Shown here in pieces: positions 13,001 to 24,400 of a DNA stretch of 64,000 nt. The notes beneath the pieces were generated by a model. It ran no database searches and was not told the DNA's origin. It was given only the letters and a program-made list of their open reading frames with translations. Source of the stretch: Gymnorhina tibicen. Taxonomy: Eukaryota > Chordata > Aves > Passeriformes > Artamidae. Position 1 is the first letter of the stretch. The number at the start of each line of letters is the position of its first letter. Both the position numbers and the translations under genes were made by a program. The stretch spans positions 422,768 through 486,767 of the forward strand of contig VXAZ01002365.1 in assembly GCA_013399875.1 (NCBI GenBank), given 5' to 3'.

Positions 13001-15798
13001 CAAGCAAACCTTGTCAGTATTCCTAAAAAATTACTTTATTTTGCTAACAAAATTGCTACTTTGGAGAGGAACGGGATTTCAAACAAAAAAACTCTTTAAT
13101 GACAGAATATACTAAACACTTCCAGTTGTGCAACACTGATACAGGATATGTGCCCAAGGAAAGGAAGTATGCCAACAGAAGTACTTGTACACTGGGCCAG
13201 ACGGAAGGTAGCTGGTGATCCGGTTTTACTGATAGATCTAGCAGTTTCCAGCAGTTTCACAAAACCTAGGATGACAGAAGGCTGATGTATGCTGCAAACA
13301 ACCCTGTTACCTTACTACGAAGTTTACAGGTATTGTAGCAGTAAACAATCCTACCTTAGTCAAAAATCACTTGGATTTCTAGCTTTACATATTAAAACAT
13401 TAAATCATCAATCAAATAGTCAGAATACCAGGAACAGACATTTTTGTGTTAAACCTTTTCTTTACACACAATATTCATCAAACGCTTCTGCACTCCCTCA
13501 GTAACCTATTCATGTATACTACAGATCCCTTCCAGGAGCCAGGAATTTCCCAACTTCTGTTCCTGCTGCAATGTGGTTAGATTTTAGATTAATTCAACAG
13601 AAACAAGCATTTGTTTGTTCAGTCAGTACTCAGACATTTGTACGCACACACTGTTGGGATATGCATAATAGTAAGAGAACACATTGAAATACTTAACACA
13701 GAACTGAGAAGTAGAAACAAAAAAGAGAGTAGTCATGCAGAAAGAAGGAAACCACCATTGCCTCCACCCCACAAATTTGGTTCCTGTGTTGACAGAGCCT
13801 TCTGTGTCTTTGTGTTGTAATAGAAAAGAAGTATTAGTATTTCTGTACATAGAATCATGACACGCAATTGCTCACTGGTAATCAACTTCAAATTCAAGCT
13901 ATTTAGTGAAATAATATCCTGTTTGACATCCATTACCTAATCAGTTTCCACTTACACGAGATTAACACCTTCCTTAACACCTTTTATCTAGTATCACTAT
14001 AGTGATAAGCCAAGATAGTTAAAATTCTAAATTCTTTATTCCTCCAAACGAGTTGGTCCTTAACAGCAAACACAAATATTTCTCAGTAGGTGGAAAGGTG
14101 TGTTTTAAACTAACAAATTTAAGACTTTTATGATTACCAGGTGTATTGGGTTTGCATGGCCTGGTTTTTGGTAGCAGGGGGGCGCTACAGGGTTGGCTTC
14201 TATTGAAACTGTGTCGTATTTCTTCTGAAACTGTGTAATATATCCTCACCATCCCCCCTCAGTAGTTATAAATGTACAAACCTTTGAAGTATGTCCATCC
14301 CTGACTGACTAGTGTAAATCCAGAACTACAAATCATTAAACACCTTAAAAAAAGTAATCATAAAACATACCTGACTTAAAAGCTGTCCATGAAAAATGTT
14401 GTTAACCACATTCAAAACCTGCTTTATAAGTTTTCTTTGAGAAGCAGGAATGAGAGCTGGGTATCTGGTCCCTGTAGTCTCCAGTTCCTGCTGTACTTTA
14501 TCCAAAAGTTCACAGAGAAATTCCTGAGCATCTTGTTGGGCATACCCTCTGAAGGCTGGAATTAGTCTCCACACAGAATGAAGCATGGCAAAAGGAGACA
14601 CCAGTGCCCATTTGCCAGACCACATAACCTGGAATAGAGTATGCAACTCATGACAGAGAGAAATATGCTTCGAACTGGGCTCCCTGGGCTGAATGAGTTC
14701 CATACTTTTTGATGCTCCTCCACTTAATCCAGAGGATAAACTAGGCCGCCTCACAGCATATGATCCCTTTACTTTCTCTTGGTTCTCATTCACGTGTAAC
14801 GTTGAGGCAGCTATTGACAGGTGTTTGGATGAAGATCTTGTTTTACCACTGGTTGCTGTTGCCAGCAGTTCCTGAGTTTGGTTGAGATCAAGCTTTAAAA
14901 AGCATTCTCGGAAAATAAGTAAGTGACTTAATACCTGCAGGACAGAATTCATATAGCATGTGTTTCCCAGGTTTCTCAGTCCTGTTACTCCAGGAGTCAC
15001 TGTGGGCCTTCGCTTAATCGGAGAGTCACTTATTTTTTTCAATCTCAGTTCATCTGAGGTATACGTTTCTTTCAACTCTGCCACAGATTCCATGTTCTGT
15101 GGTGTTTTTTGAGGGCAGGGTTCTGTTTTCAAGGACATTCTCATCTGATTTTGTAAACGACTGCTCTTTCTTGGAGGCATCTTTTCCATCTCTGCTTTCA
15201 ACTCACGCTTTCGTTCTTGTCTTCTCTTCCTAGCTTTGTCCTTTTTTAGCTCTGCTTCTTCTCGATGTCTTTCTTCTTCCAAAATCCTTTTTCCAGCAGG
15301 TGTCAACTCAAGCCACGATCTGAATACTTTGCCAAGGACTGCACGCCGTCGGTGCCAGAGAGCTGTGAACATTCGATCTTCATTCCGAAGCGTGGCTTGG
15401 GCACCACCGTGTGAAAGGTAGGAATCATCACTTGTACCCATAGAACGCAAAGTCCTCCCACTTCGAGTAGTGCACTCATAGTTCTGACTCTTGATTGCAC
15501 TTAATGTACTCCGCAAGAGTTTTAAATCACCGGTTGCGTTATCATTGAGAACATAATCGTCGCAGAGATAACAGAACACATACAGCTCATTTACTTCCAA
15601 TGCCACTGGGTGGCTGCTCTCCTGAAAGTGCTTTAGTGCATGTTCCTCGATGTATCTTCCACACGCCACATGCGAGCAGCTGAGGCACGCCCACACAGAT
15701 TCCGTAGTATTGCAGTCCATGCAATGCCATTTCTGAGGATTGAGAATGGAGTGATCTTGGGCCAGTCGCAGACGTCCTACGTGCTTACACTTATCCAT
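3875..15798 (-). CDS. USP44: USP44, ubiquitin carboxyl-terminal hydrolase 44 (complete, 5 coding exons, join 15798..14371, 6268..6070, 5596..5488, 4668..4463, 4074..3875)
   Basis: The spliced product is 713 residues (2142 coding bases with stop), close to the roughly 712 of human USP44. Residues 1-100 form a UBP-type zinc finger: C4/H6, the WHCMDC motif near 25-29, C38/C41, and the [10 protein letters not shown] and HFQESSHP stretches. Residues 110-260 are a charged linker rich in K, R and E. The USP catalytic domain starts near 272 with [13 protein letters not shown] (catalytic Cys 281). It continues with the QQDAQEF box near 421, zinc-binding CxxC pairs at C479/C482 and C538/C541, the His box GSGHYTAY (His 637) and HCNDSKL (Asp 655). 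In the USP44 family the enzyme removes ubiquitin from CDC20 to sustain the spindle checkpoint and from histone H2B, in the nucleus. The ATG at 15798 has a good context (A at -3, G at +4). USP49 is the closest paralogue, but the zinc-finger sequence and the NTN4 neighbour favour USP44. All exon phases match and no key residue is missing. Confidence 0.97.
4075..4462 (-). other. USP44 intron between the last two coding exons (388 bp)
   Basis: GT-AG intron in phase 1. I see no internal element of note. Confidence 0.93.
4463..4668 (-). CDS. USP44: USP44 coding exon 4: His box
   Basis: The exon has 206 bases, starting in phase 2 and ending in phase 1. The acceptor is aactttccAG and the donor is GAG|GTAGGA. 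It encodes residues 580-647 plus one base of codon 648. It contains the [22 protein letters not shown] region with catalytic His 637. An AT-rich hairpin lies 87-119 bases upstream of the acceptor inside the intron (see findings). Confidence 0.96.
4669..5487 (-). other. USP44 intron (819 bp)
   Basis: GT-AG intron in phase 2. It holds a strong AT-rich inverted repeat at 4756-4788 near the acceptor. Confidence 0.93.
4756..4788. repeat. AT-rich inverted repeat (hairpin) in USP44 intron
   Basis: The arms at 4756-4768 and 4776-4788 are complementary over 13 positions with one mismatch, around a 7-base loop. The minus-strand splice acceptor is 87 bases downstream. Confidence 0.75.
5488..5596 (-). 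CDS. USP44: USP44 coding exon 3
   Basis: The exon has 109 bases, starting in phase 1 and ending in phase 2. The acceptor is gacctcAG and the donor is AG|GTAAGT. It encodes residues 543-579, including the LTEAQKQL stretch and the [12 protein letters not shown] core strand of the USP fold. The exon is too short to stand out as an open frame by itself. It was found by reading the minus strand for the segment linking the CxxC exon to the His-box exon. Confidence 0.95.
5597..6069 (-). other. USP44 intron (473 bp)
   Basis: GT-AG intron in phase 1 between the zinc-ribbon exon and the next coding exon. I see nothing else in it. Confidence 0.93.
6070..6268 (-). CDS. USP44: USP44 coding exon 2: zinc-ribbon part of the USP domain
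   Basis: The exon has 199 bases, starts in phase 0 and ends in phase 1. Its acceptor is tttttacAG and its donor is A|GTGAGT. It encodes residues 477-542 plus one base of codon 543. The exon carries two CxxC pairs (CLAC near the start and CDQC at the end), which in USP enzymes form the zinc ribbon of the fingers subdomain. The conserved [15 protein letters not shown] segment lies between them. Confidence 0.96.
6646..6661. repeat. Short (CA)n microsatellite
   Basis: Eight AC units follow an A-rich (aaaaataaat)n stretch from about 6621. Confidence 0.9.
9484..9501. promoter_or_regulatory. 18-bp perfect palindrome with paired RUNX-like half-sites
   Basis: The sequence accacagttaactgtggt equals its own reverse complement. 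Each arm holds TGTGGT or its complement ACCACA, the RUNX core, around a GTTAAC centre. It lies inside USP44 intron 2. The palindrome is seen directly; a regulatory role is inference. Confidence 0.4.
10119..10643 (+). mobile_element. CR1-type LINE fragment
   Basis: The fragment shows successive CR1 landmarks in order: 'tttgcagatgacacaaag', 'aagctgtccgtgagccagca', 'atgcccttatgacaaaggag', 'gcaggtccaggcgggtgatc', 'gaggaaaggctgagagagct' and 'tgcagcctggagaaggaa'. It breaks off before the 3' terminus. It lies antisense to USP44 in intron 2. The 201-residue minus-strand open frame here is a by-product of this repeat. Confidence 0.9.
14142..14200 (+). mobile_element. LTR-like remnant of an avian endogenous retrovirus
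   Basis: The stretch begins 'tgtattgggtttgcatggcc' and runs into a g-rich 'gtagcaggggggcgctacag' segment. It matches from memory the start of LTRs common in bird, especially songbird, genomes. Only about 60 bases remain, with no internal retroviral genes. It lies about 170 bases downstream of the USP44 exon 2 donor. The family assignment is uncertain. Confidence 0.5.
14371..15798 (-). CDS. USP44: USP44 coding exon 1 (gene exon 2): start codon, zinc finger, linker, Cys box
   Basis: This exon is 1428 bases and encodes residues 1-476 in frame. It holds the whole UBP zinc finger, the basic linker, the catalytic Cys 281 and the QQDAQEF box. It ends HGQLLSQ at the donor CAG|GTATGT, in phase 0. The open frame continues upstream of the ATG to a TTG codon at the splice acceptor, but there is no earlier in-frame ATG, so translation should start at 15798. 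From memory the human protein has three extra N-terminal residues ending in this same Met. Here the corresponding upstream codon reads Val. Confidence 0.97.
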
Positions 15799-15879
15799 TG
15801 TTAGAACTGAAATTGCAGAGATATGCTGGCAAAACACATCATCCAAACTATTTTCTGTCCATGATATTTCAATCTGCAA

Positions 15880-18800
15880 CTAAAAAAAAAGAAAGTTATA
15901 GTTCATAAATACCCAACTGTATACCTTTTACAGGAGTCAGTATACCAAATTCATATTGAGGTTAAGATCACAATTATCATGCAACTGAGTCCCACTAAAC
16001 ACGTGAAAGCAATCAGTCATGTGGAGCCACACTCACACACTCAACACCTTCAACGGCAGTTCCACGTTCACACTAAATTGCCTCCATACCACTGTTTATA
16101 TTCGCAGTGCTTTGTGGCTCAGGACTGAAGCGTACTAGCTACATTTTAGGTCTGGTTTGTTTCTTTTTAATTAAGGAGCACTGATTTTGTTAAAATACAC
16201 TGTTACAGAGTTCAGATACAAACACACTTAAAGTGAGAAAGGTTGGTCAGAGAAGCTGTGGATGCCCCCATGCCTAGAAGCATTCAGGGCCAGGTGGGAT
16301 TGGACTTTAAGCAACTCGGTCTAATTGGAGGTGTCCCTGAGCACAGCAGGGGATTGGGCTACAGGATGTTTATGGTCCCTTCCAACTCAAACTATTCTGT
16401 GATTCCAAAATTCTCCTATTAATTCTATCCCTAAGCATACAGGTGCAGAAGTGCAAAGTTCACTTAAATTTATTACCTTTACACAGTGCCAACTTTTCAG
16501 ACAAATGAGGCTTTATACAACTCAAACCCTTAATTAATCCATACCTTTAATTAAATCACTGCCCCTCTGTGCTCAGTCAAACTTATTATACCATTTCTGC
16601 AATAATGTATCTTAAATATTTGCATTTTAACACATCATCCTAACACCTCTGAAAGAGTAACTTGGCAAAGCAGAACTCGATTTCTTGAGACAGAAATACA
16701 AGGCGGTATCTACATCAGTTACCACAAACTCTATAAAAACTTTCTAATCCAGATCTTCAGAAGATCATTTAAAAATCTGGCTAGCACTGGTTATATCCTT
16801 TATTAAGTTTGTATGGTTGCATTTATTTGTTCAAAGCTGCTGGTTTTGCTTCCTCCTATAAGGTGCATTTACCCAAAACAGAGAGTCTCCGATTAGCAAA
16901 AAGTTAAAGAGACAGTGATTCATTCTTGTTTTCACCGTCTCCTTTGACTATCTCATTTAGACAGAACATCTAGAGATAAATGATAATGGTGCTATGATGC
17001 ATCAGGAAGTGATTACATTTGATCTGGGGCATTTGTGCCCACCACATCACTGAACAGAAGGGCCAAAGAGAACCCAGCACCAGTACCATTACACACAGTG
17101 CTTTCCAGATGAAACAGTTGATTCACCTGAGGAGTTCAAGGCTTTGTCAAATACTCAGTCTATGCCAAGTGAGATGAGTTTGCCATTACAAATGCATGCT
17201 CTGGACCTGGACTTGGCTGTACAATATCAAGATCCTGGATTCTATGCTTTACAGGTAAATAAACCATACTACAAAAGTACTGAGTGATTTACACAACTCT
17301 GGATAGAACCCAAAAAATTATATTCCAGCTATTAGCCTTAAATATGCTAATATTTATCAATTTCTACAGTCCTGAAACACACAAGAATAGGTTACTCAAT
17401 ATAGAAGAGAGGTTTAGTGTAAAATAAACATTAGATAATGGCAATCCTAATGTACAATGACATGACACCACTAAGGAGGGGAAACAGGTTGCAGCCAGCT
17501 AGAAAAGAAACTCTAATTTTCATCTGGTACTTCGATAAAAACTGTCATTAAAAGATTCAACAAAAAATGGCTTTGTTTGGTTAACTAGCCCATGGCTAGT
17601 GCCTTTTAAAATGTTACAATACAGATACCAACATAAGAGCTGTAATAACTCTCTAAGCACATAATCAGCATCCAGCATTGCACTGTTGTATAGAATTTCT
17701 TCTGAGTGGAAGAAAAGCTTGAACCAGCTGTGGATAAACTAAAAAGGTGTACAGTTTTACATGCCCATATTAATCTCTCATTCATTCTGGCTAAGAGTTG
17801 TCTCTGGTCCGTACTCACTGCACCAAAGAATTTCAGGCTCTGGGGAGCCATTCAGCAACTCCCAGATCAAGTACGAGCCACAGTGTATTAGGGGAGGTGG
17901 AGATCTCTTGTGTGCTACGGTCAACAGATCACAAAACTAATGGCTTGCTTGACTTTTTCATCTTGCTTGCACCCATAACATTCATTCTTTCTAAAAGGCA
18001 ATCTATCTGTAGGCTGCCAATTAGATTCTTTTACAAATACTTGTGCATAGTAAGTTTGCTTTTTATATTGTCATTATAAATAAGAACATCAGCATTATCT
18101 CTGTCTTCTAGTCTGACAACCTCTTTTCCCCAACAAAGTGGAACTTCTATAACACTGATAAAATTCAGGATAGTATTATGTATCTAAAGTGTGCTGCAAT
18201 GATTCAATATGGTACAGAGAATCTTAAGTGTCAAGACTCATCTTTGTGTTTTTGGGCTAACATAAATAGATTCTCCAGCATAACATATTAATAACGGTCC
18301 TTTCCAGCAGACCAGAAAAGAACACTAAACCCTGCATTCCCACAGGGCTGTCACACACAGCAATGCTGTCAGTCAGAGGAATCCGACAGGTCAACTCTTT
18401 CTGGATTTGTTAAAGTCACCGTGTAAACCCTGTGGCTTATTTTTCCTTCCTTTTAGTATTATATGGTCATATTTTTTTTTCGCACTTTTAAAAACATTCT
18501 CAAGACTAAAACTGCTTACGTGCCTCAGTGTGAGCAGATATTGGACTGAGGACAAAAGTAATCCACTCATCTCAGGATGACCACTGTGTAAATCAGGACT
18601 GCATATTCAAGCTCTTCATGCGAAAGCAGCACAATTCTACGAAAGCACAAGATCAGCACCTTGAAGGGAAAGACCTAAAGCCCCAGCTCCCCCACCAGCA
18701 ACCAAGCCAGCATGGCATTTTCCCACCTACATGGATGTGTGGAGAAAAGAGACAGGGTGGAAGGGGGAGGGGGAGGAAACATCTTAGCATGGGAGAAGTC

Positions 18801-20725
18801 TTTCTTCGAAAAAAAGGTGAAGAAATCAAAATGCAGTTTGGTCAAAAAGACAGAAATATCTGAAAAGACTGCAAAAAAGCTTACAGTACAAAACTAAAAC
18901 CAAGAAAACCTCAGATGAATGTCAAGCAGTACACTGACATCATGAATGTTTGAAATACTGAGACTGCATCAACTCACATTTAAAAACTGTACCTTAGAAC
19001 CAAAACTTGGCAAAAGATCTCAGGGCAAAAACAGGAGTGAAGTGACAGATAATGGTGGAAGAAACAGGAAAAATACTGCATACTCATTCCCACACTTATT
19101 AGAAAAACTGCAGCTGGAAAAAAATGCTCCAATGTTAAAATTCCCTAAAGGAAGTTATTCAGCACTAGTTTCTGCATTCTTCTCTCCTGAGGTTCAGTTC
19201 TGTGCACACACACAAAGAAACTTTGAATTAGTTGACCAGCACTTCAGAGATCAAGCCCCCCCTCCCCCCCGTGTTCTTACCACAGACCTGAGCTGAAGTA
19301 ATAAGCAAAATAACAGCTACTAGCATATAGAATAGTACCATTGAAAGCACTAAGTTGTCTGGAAACAGAGAGATAGACAGAAGTTTCTTCTTGCACCAAA
19401 GTTTCACAAGCTAGAAACAAAGATATACAGAAAAGGATTTTTTTGTTGTACCATATCTCAACCTTACTGACATGCTCATTCCTTTTGTTCCACTCAAGAA
19501 TGGCTGGCAAAATGTACATTTTTGGGTAATTCATGAGTTGAAAAAGTAGTAGATGCCAAAACCAACTTAGAAGTCACTAAAATTGATAATTTTCTTCCAT
19601 TTCTGTTCCATGCAAACAAGAATTCAAGATTTTAAGAATTTAAGGTTCATTTTCACAGCTGATAAATTTATAAAATGTAACTACAAATACAAACAAAAGG
19701 ATGTATTTTTTTCCCTTAGTCACTACCTGCGTAATTAATTGCCTGGCACATAAATGAGAAGACTCATGCATTAGACTAGAAATGCAGTACATAGTTTTAC
19801 AATTAGATATCCACGTGTGTGTGCTCTTGTGCCCCATTTAAATTCTGGCTTTTAAAGCAGATAACCGTTTACCAACTGATTTTCATCAGGTTCAGAGTAC
19901 CTGTTGAATATCTGAAAACACAGGAATCATGGGTACTTAACTCAAAGTTTTAGATAACAAGTACACTAACTAGAAGGCAGTACTAGGAAGTGCTGCTTTA
20001 TTCCTTTTTCAAACGAGTTTTCTTTAATAAAACAACTCAACGAAACACTGATGTGCGTAACTTCCAGCTGCAGTACAGTCCTGCAGGCGTAACAGTTTAG
20101 ACTTGAAATCAAAGCAGCACTTCAAAAAGAAATTTCGTGAATTATTTCCGATTTCTAACAGAACAGCCTTTGACAAGAAATCCCCCAGTCTCCTTTCCTT
20201 GGAGCCGTGCAGATCGCCATTTAACTTTTTTTTCCTCTATTTTTTTTTTTACCAGCTAAAGAACGTACATCCAGCGTACTGCCCAGAAGTGGCCATTTAC
20301 CCCAGGACACCACCGACAGCGGTACAGCTTTACAATCGATGTCTACTACTGCAAATAACCGCGCGTTTCCTGCATGAAGACTTCACGATAAACAAAGAAT
20401 ACAGATTGAAGCACTTTCACACAAGCACGAAAAACACAGCATTTCTTACTGATCTGAAGTTATCCTTGACAGTTCTCCCCGTTTAGAAAAACGAGCATCT
20501 CTGACTGCCCTGACAGCTCCTGTTCTGACAGCCCCCGCAAGTACCGACTCCCCGGCTAAGCCGGCCCAGGGCTCGGGGCGGCGGTGCCGTTCCCGCAGAA
20601 GGTCCGGCGCTTCCCGGCGCACCGCGACATGGCGCGACTTCGCCTCTGGCCACAACAGACAGGAGCCGAGAGCGGCGGGCCCTGCTCACCGCCACCCCTC
20701 CGCTCCTCCCCAAGCTCTCCCTCAC
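15880..20725 (-). other. USP44 5' UTR intron (intron 1)
   Basis: A run of nine A's on the plus strand at 15882-15890 (a minus-strand pyrimidine tract) leads to acceptor AG at 15880-15881. A second AG follows six bases later (TTGCAG), so tandem acceptors are possible. The 5' limit is uncertain because exon 1 is not fixed. The AT-rich interior holds a CR1 3' end (16245-16400) and a run of C (near 19255-19270). I recognise no coding exon. Confidence 0.6.
16245..16400 (+). mobile_element. CR1 LINE 3'-end fragment
   Basis: The piece runs 'ttggtcagagaagctgtgga', 'cagggccaggtgggattgga', 'ggtgtccctgagcacagcag', and ends 'ggtcccttccaactcaaact' followed by 'attctgtgattc'. This is the characteristic CR1 3' terminus. 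It lies in USP44 intron 1, antisense to the gene. Confidence 0.88.
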
Positions 20726-21440
20726 CTCGACGTCCTCCCGGCCCCTCAGGGACGGGCCCCACGCAGGGGTTCCCCGCCACACACCGAGCGCGGCGGGAAG
20801 GCGGCAGAACTCCTGCCGCCCGGCGGGGGAGGCCGGTCCCAGGGTCCCGCTCACCCGACCCCACGCCGTGCCCGGCTCGCCCCCGCGACAACGAGCGCCT
20901 CCTCCTCAGGTGCCCCTCCGCAGGCACCGCGCCGCCGCTACCGTCCCTCCCCGGGGAAAAGGCGCCGCTGTCTCCTGCCCCGCGCTCCCCTCCGCCGAGC
21001 ACCTGCTCCCCACAGGCCGGCCCCGGGCAGGCTGGCAGNNNGGGCTCGCGGGGAAACGCGCGGCGGCGGCGGGAGAGCGCCGCGAACATCCCCGCACTCG
21101 CCCACCACCCGCACTCCCGCGGCCGCCCCGCACCCACCTGCCCATCGCCATGTGCCGACGGCGGGTCTGTCACCAGATTTGTAGTGGCAACCGAAGTCCT
21201 TCCCACGTCTCCTCCCACCTCCCCCGGCCTCCCCCGCCCGCCCGGCCGAGCGGGCCGGTCCCGCGGGGCCGGACGCGGGAAGCCTGGCGGGGAGCGGCGG
21301 GGGGGCGTCGGGAGCCGGTTCCCGAGGCGCTGAGGAGCTCCCACTGCCCCGGCCCGTGCCCGCGGGGCACCTGTTGGCCCTGAGGTGGGTCTGTACCCAG
21401 CCGGGAAGAAGCGGGGTTCTTGGGCCCCCCAGGAGTGGGT
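20480..21440 (-). promoter_or_regulatory. USP44: CpG island, probable USP44 promoter and first exon
   Basis: About 1 kb is very GC-rich with dense CpG, including GC-box-like CCCCGCCC at 21232-21239. AT-rich DNA flanks it on both sides. It sits upstream of the USP44 coding exons, where the first non-coding exon should be. Two good minus-strand donors could end exon 1: AG|GTGAGG (exon end 20726) and CAG|GTGGGT (exon end 21138). Direction is assigned from USP44; divergent plus-strand transcription is possible. The overlapping long open frames on both strands are GC artefacts. Confidence 0.75.
21039..21041. other. Assembly gap (3 N) in the CpG island
   Basis: Three undetermined bases lie in the GC-rich promoter stretch, where sequencing coverage is often poor. 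Confidence 0.99.
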
Positions 21441-24400
21441 GTCCAGATTTCCTTCCTACATTTTCATCCGTGATTTGTCATCGGTGGCGTCGTCCTTGTC
21501 CCAGCATAGCGGGAGCTCTGTGGGCTGCGTGAGCTGAGCGCTGTATTGCGACCCAGGACTCGCCCTGTGGCTCCTCCAGTGGCTCCTCCAGCTCTCCGGT
21601 GCCGCCAGGAGCCGTCTCTGGCCTGGGCGCTGCCTGGATGTGACAGTCACACACCGTACCGGGGATCTCAGCCCACGAAACTCCTTCATACCGTATCTCT
21701 GTGCATGTTGTTTGTGGAAATTTCTGCAAGGCAGCTCACATGATAAAAAACCCCAATCTCTTATCAGGTCCCTGTTACCCATCTACTGAGTACTTTTTTC
21801 AGTCTCAGGTTTCATTACAGAAACTTAAATAGGCAAAAGACTTGTAAACTCACATCCTGCAGATGTCTTGTTTTGTAAATTTGACGCATCTTTATGCTGA
21901 TACTTTCAGAACTAAAGTTTCTGAAGTGCAGCCAGCTGTTTTTAGCTGCTTTCCAGTTCTGCCAGCACTGAATTAATTTACGCTTGTGCACGGCTTCTGC
22001 TCTGCCCTGTGTATGGCAAGCTATGTTTGGGACAAAAAGAATCATGTGAAAACCCCCTCCCGACTGGGCAGCATCACTTTTTGCATCCACATTGGAGCAG
22101 GTTGGCTTGTGGTTTATGGGAACCTGCTCGGAAAGTCGGTGTGCGGTGCTGCTGGCCATTGCAGAATGTGGTTGTGATGTGTGCGTTGCTGCTTAGTCAC
22201 CATAAACAAGTAGTGGTTTGATGCAGAGTGTGAGTATTTCAGATACCCCCCTCTTGTTTTGGATCCGTTATGCATTAGGATGTTTTCATGACAGCATCAA
22301 AATCTCTCACATCTGTTTCTGTGTTTCTGGTTGTGTCATCATAGAAAATGTGTTTCAGTTTAAAAGTTGAAATCTATAGGCCCTGGTTGCCTCAATTCTG
22401 CTCCAGTAGTGCATTCCTGTTCTTTCTGTTTCTAATGAGACTGCTGAGACGGTGTTAGCAGGATGTGGCCAAGAGGCACAATTCCTTTTGTCTTCAGGGT
22501 CACTTTATCATGGTGCTTTCAGAAGGTCATAAAAAATGTACACTGATAAAGTCACCAGGCTTCAAATGTGTTTCAAACTTCTAACGTTAAAGTGAGAAAT
22601 ACTGTTGCCTAATCAAAATATTTATGAAAATTGTTCATGCTTAGTGATTCCACATACTTGCATATCCCTATTAGGTGTTTTGAGACTACTTTAACAATTT
22701 TCACATAACTATTTTGTCAAGTTCCTATCTCCATCTTTAACAGTAGCAGTTTCTTCTTGATTCATAGTTGGCAAAGTAACCTTTCCATGCTTTTTCTTGC
22801 TGGAATCCCATTACACTATTCTCACACTCAGGATCTCAGTCCAGTTCTGTGTGCGTGTCTGCGTTGGTTAAGTGGATGTTGGATGTGCTCTCAAGACCAG
22901 ACTGACTCGCCATCCCTACTGCGACCTCTTCAGCTGCCTCTGCAGGCTGCTCTCACCAGGGCTCCGCAGCCCTGGGAGCCTCTAGAGGGGGAGTCCGAGC
23001 TCCTGGTGCCTCCGCACACACTGGAGGTCTTGTCCACGTTATCCGGGTGACTGAAGTATAGGTGAGACTCACGCTATTGCCATCCAGGGCACTGAGAAAT
23101 AATCCCAAATCCTGTTTTTCCAAAGCATGCAGAGGAGACTTTGATCCTGGGCTGCTCACAGGAAGGCTAAGGCCAGCAATGCAAATGGGAAATGGTGGCT
23201 CTCAGCCATGCACCATACTTAACCCTACTCCCAGCCGCTGGCTGCCTCAGACACAGCCTGAGGCCTTGTCACCAGCTCCCTTTATATCCTAAACGGCCAC
23301 TTTAATTAGCTGTTCCCAAAGTGATTATGATCCTCAAAAATTCATTTTTACTTACACAATTTTAAATTTTGGTAGCCTATCATCTCTCTAACACCCCTTT
23401 CTCTTTCATCAAATAGCACCTGTATTTCGAAACCCTGTTCAAGTGATAACAGAGATTTGCCATGTCTCTGCTATCTCTGCAGTATCTGATTTAACACAGA
23501 ATAAAGTTTGTGGTTTTTTTTTCGTGTTTGTGTGTGGTTTCCCTGTGCTAATGGACAACGTTTCAGCTGATACTCACTAAGCACATTTCATACCCTTATT
23601 GTGTTAAGGCAGACTTCAATCTCTGTTCCTGCCACACTAGCTAATCCATTGCAAAATATTGATTTGGAGCTGGGATTTGGCTTTGGCATAACAAGTAAGT
23701 CACTGAATTGCTATGTGCTGCTCTTACCATATCCGCCCTGCCTTTAGTGACAGCCTGCTTAAAATTTTTCACCTTCCTTTAACCTTTCTCTGAGTCATGT
23801 ATTTATTCTTCTAAATAGCATCCACCTTAAAAACATTCAAGGCTGATAAGAGAATTCCTGAGCCTTAGGGGACACATAATGAGACCCAACTCCTTTCCAC
23901 CATCCAGACATTACAGCTAGAATGTTGTGATTTATTGAGACAGACAGAAATTGATTTCCCAAATGTAGTTTAATTTAAAATTCATTGGGCATTTATGAAA
24001 ATGGATGACAGCTACAGAATATTTTGTCAAGAAGCAAGCAAATGTAATAAATCCCTATAAGCAATGTAACCTCCTATTATGTGTGAAAACATTCTCTGGA
24101 AGGGAAAACCACCTCTAACTGAAACACCACATCTGACTTAAAGTGTTCCAATATGGCAAATAATTTTAATGTATTTTTAAATGGTTGCCAGAATTATATA
24201 CAACTACTGCATTAAAACAACTGAGAAAAAATTATTTAGTGCATTTGGCAGAAGGAAACATCATAAGCTATTATTCCAAGTGAGGCATCTAAACTTTTGC
24301 AAATGTACAATATTTCAAATTTCTGTCAAATATAAACATAATTATAAAATAGTAATAGTTTTTGATACTTCAGAACAACAACGTGGTAGGCTAACCAAGC

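Larger units (their letters stand above)
6269..14370 (-). other. USP44 intron 2 (8.1 kb)
   Basis: GT-AG phase 0 intron between the large coding exon and the zinc-ribbon exon. It holds a short CA repeat (6646-6661), a GC-richer patch near 8060-8400 without recognisable protein, an 18-bp perfect palindrome (9484-9501), a CR1 fragment (10119-10643) and an LTR-like remnant (14142-14200). The remainder is AT-rich, single-copy-looking sequence. Confidence 0.9.

Noticed and set aside
15799..15879. N-terminal extension of USP44 upstream of the ATG at 15798
   Set aside because: The upstream open frame begins with TTG at the splice acceptor and has no ATG. The family start corresponds to the MDKCKH methionine.
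20556..21344. Long open frames (up to 262 residues) on both strands
   Set aside because: They arise from stop-poor GC-rich sequence in the CpG island, cross the N gap, overlap each other on both strands and show no family motif.
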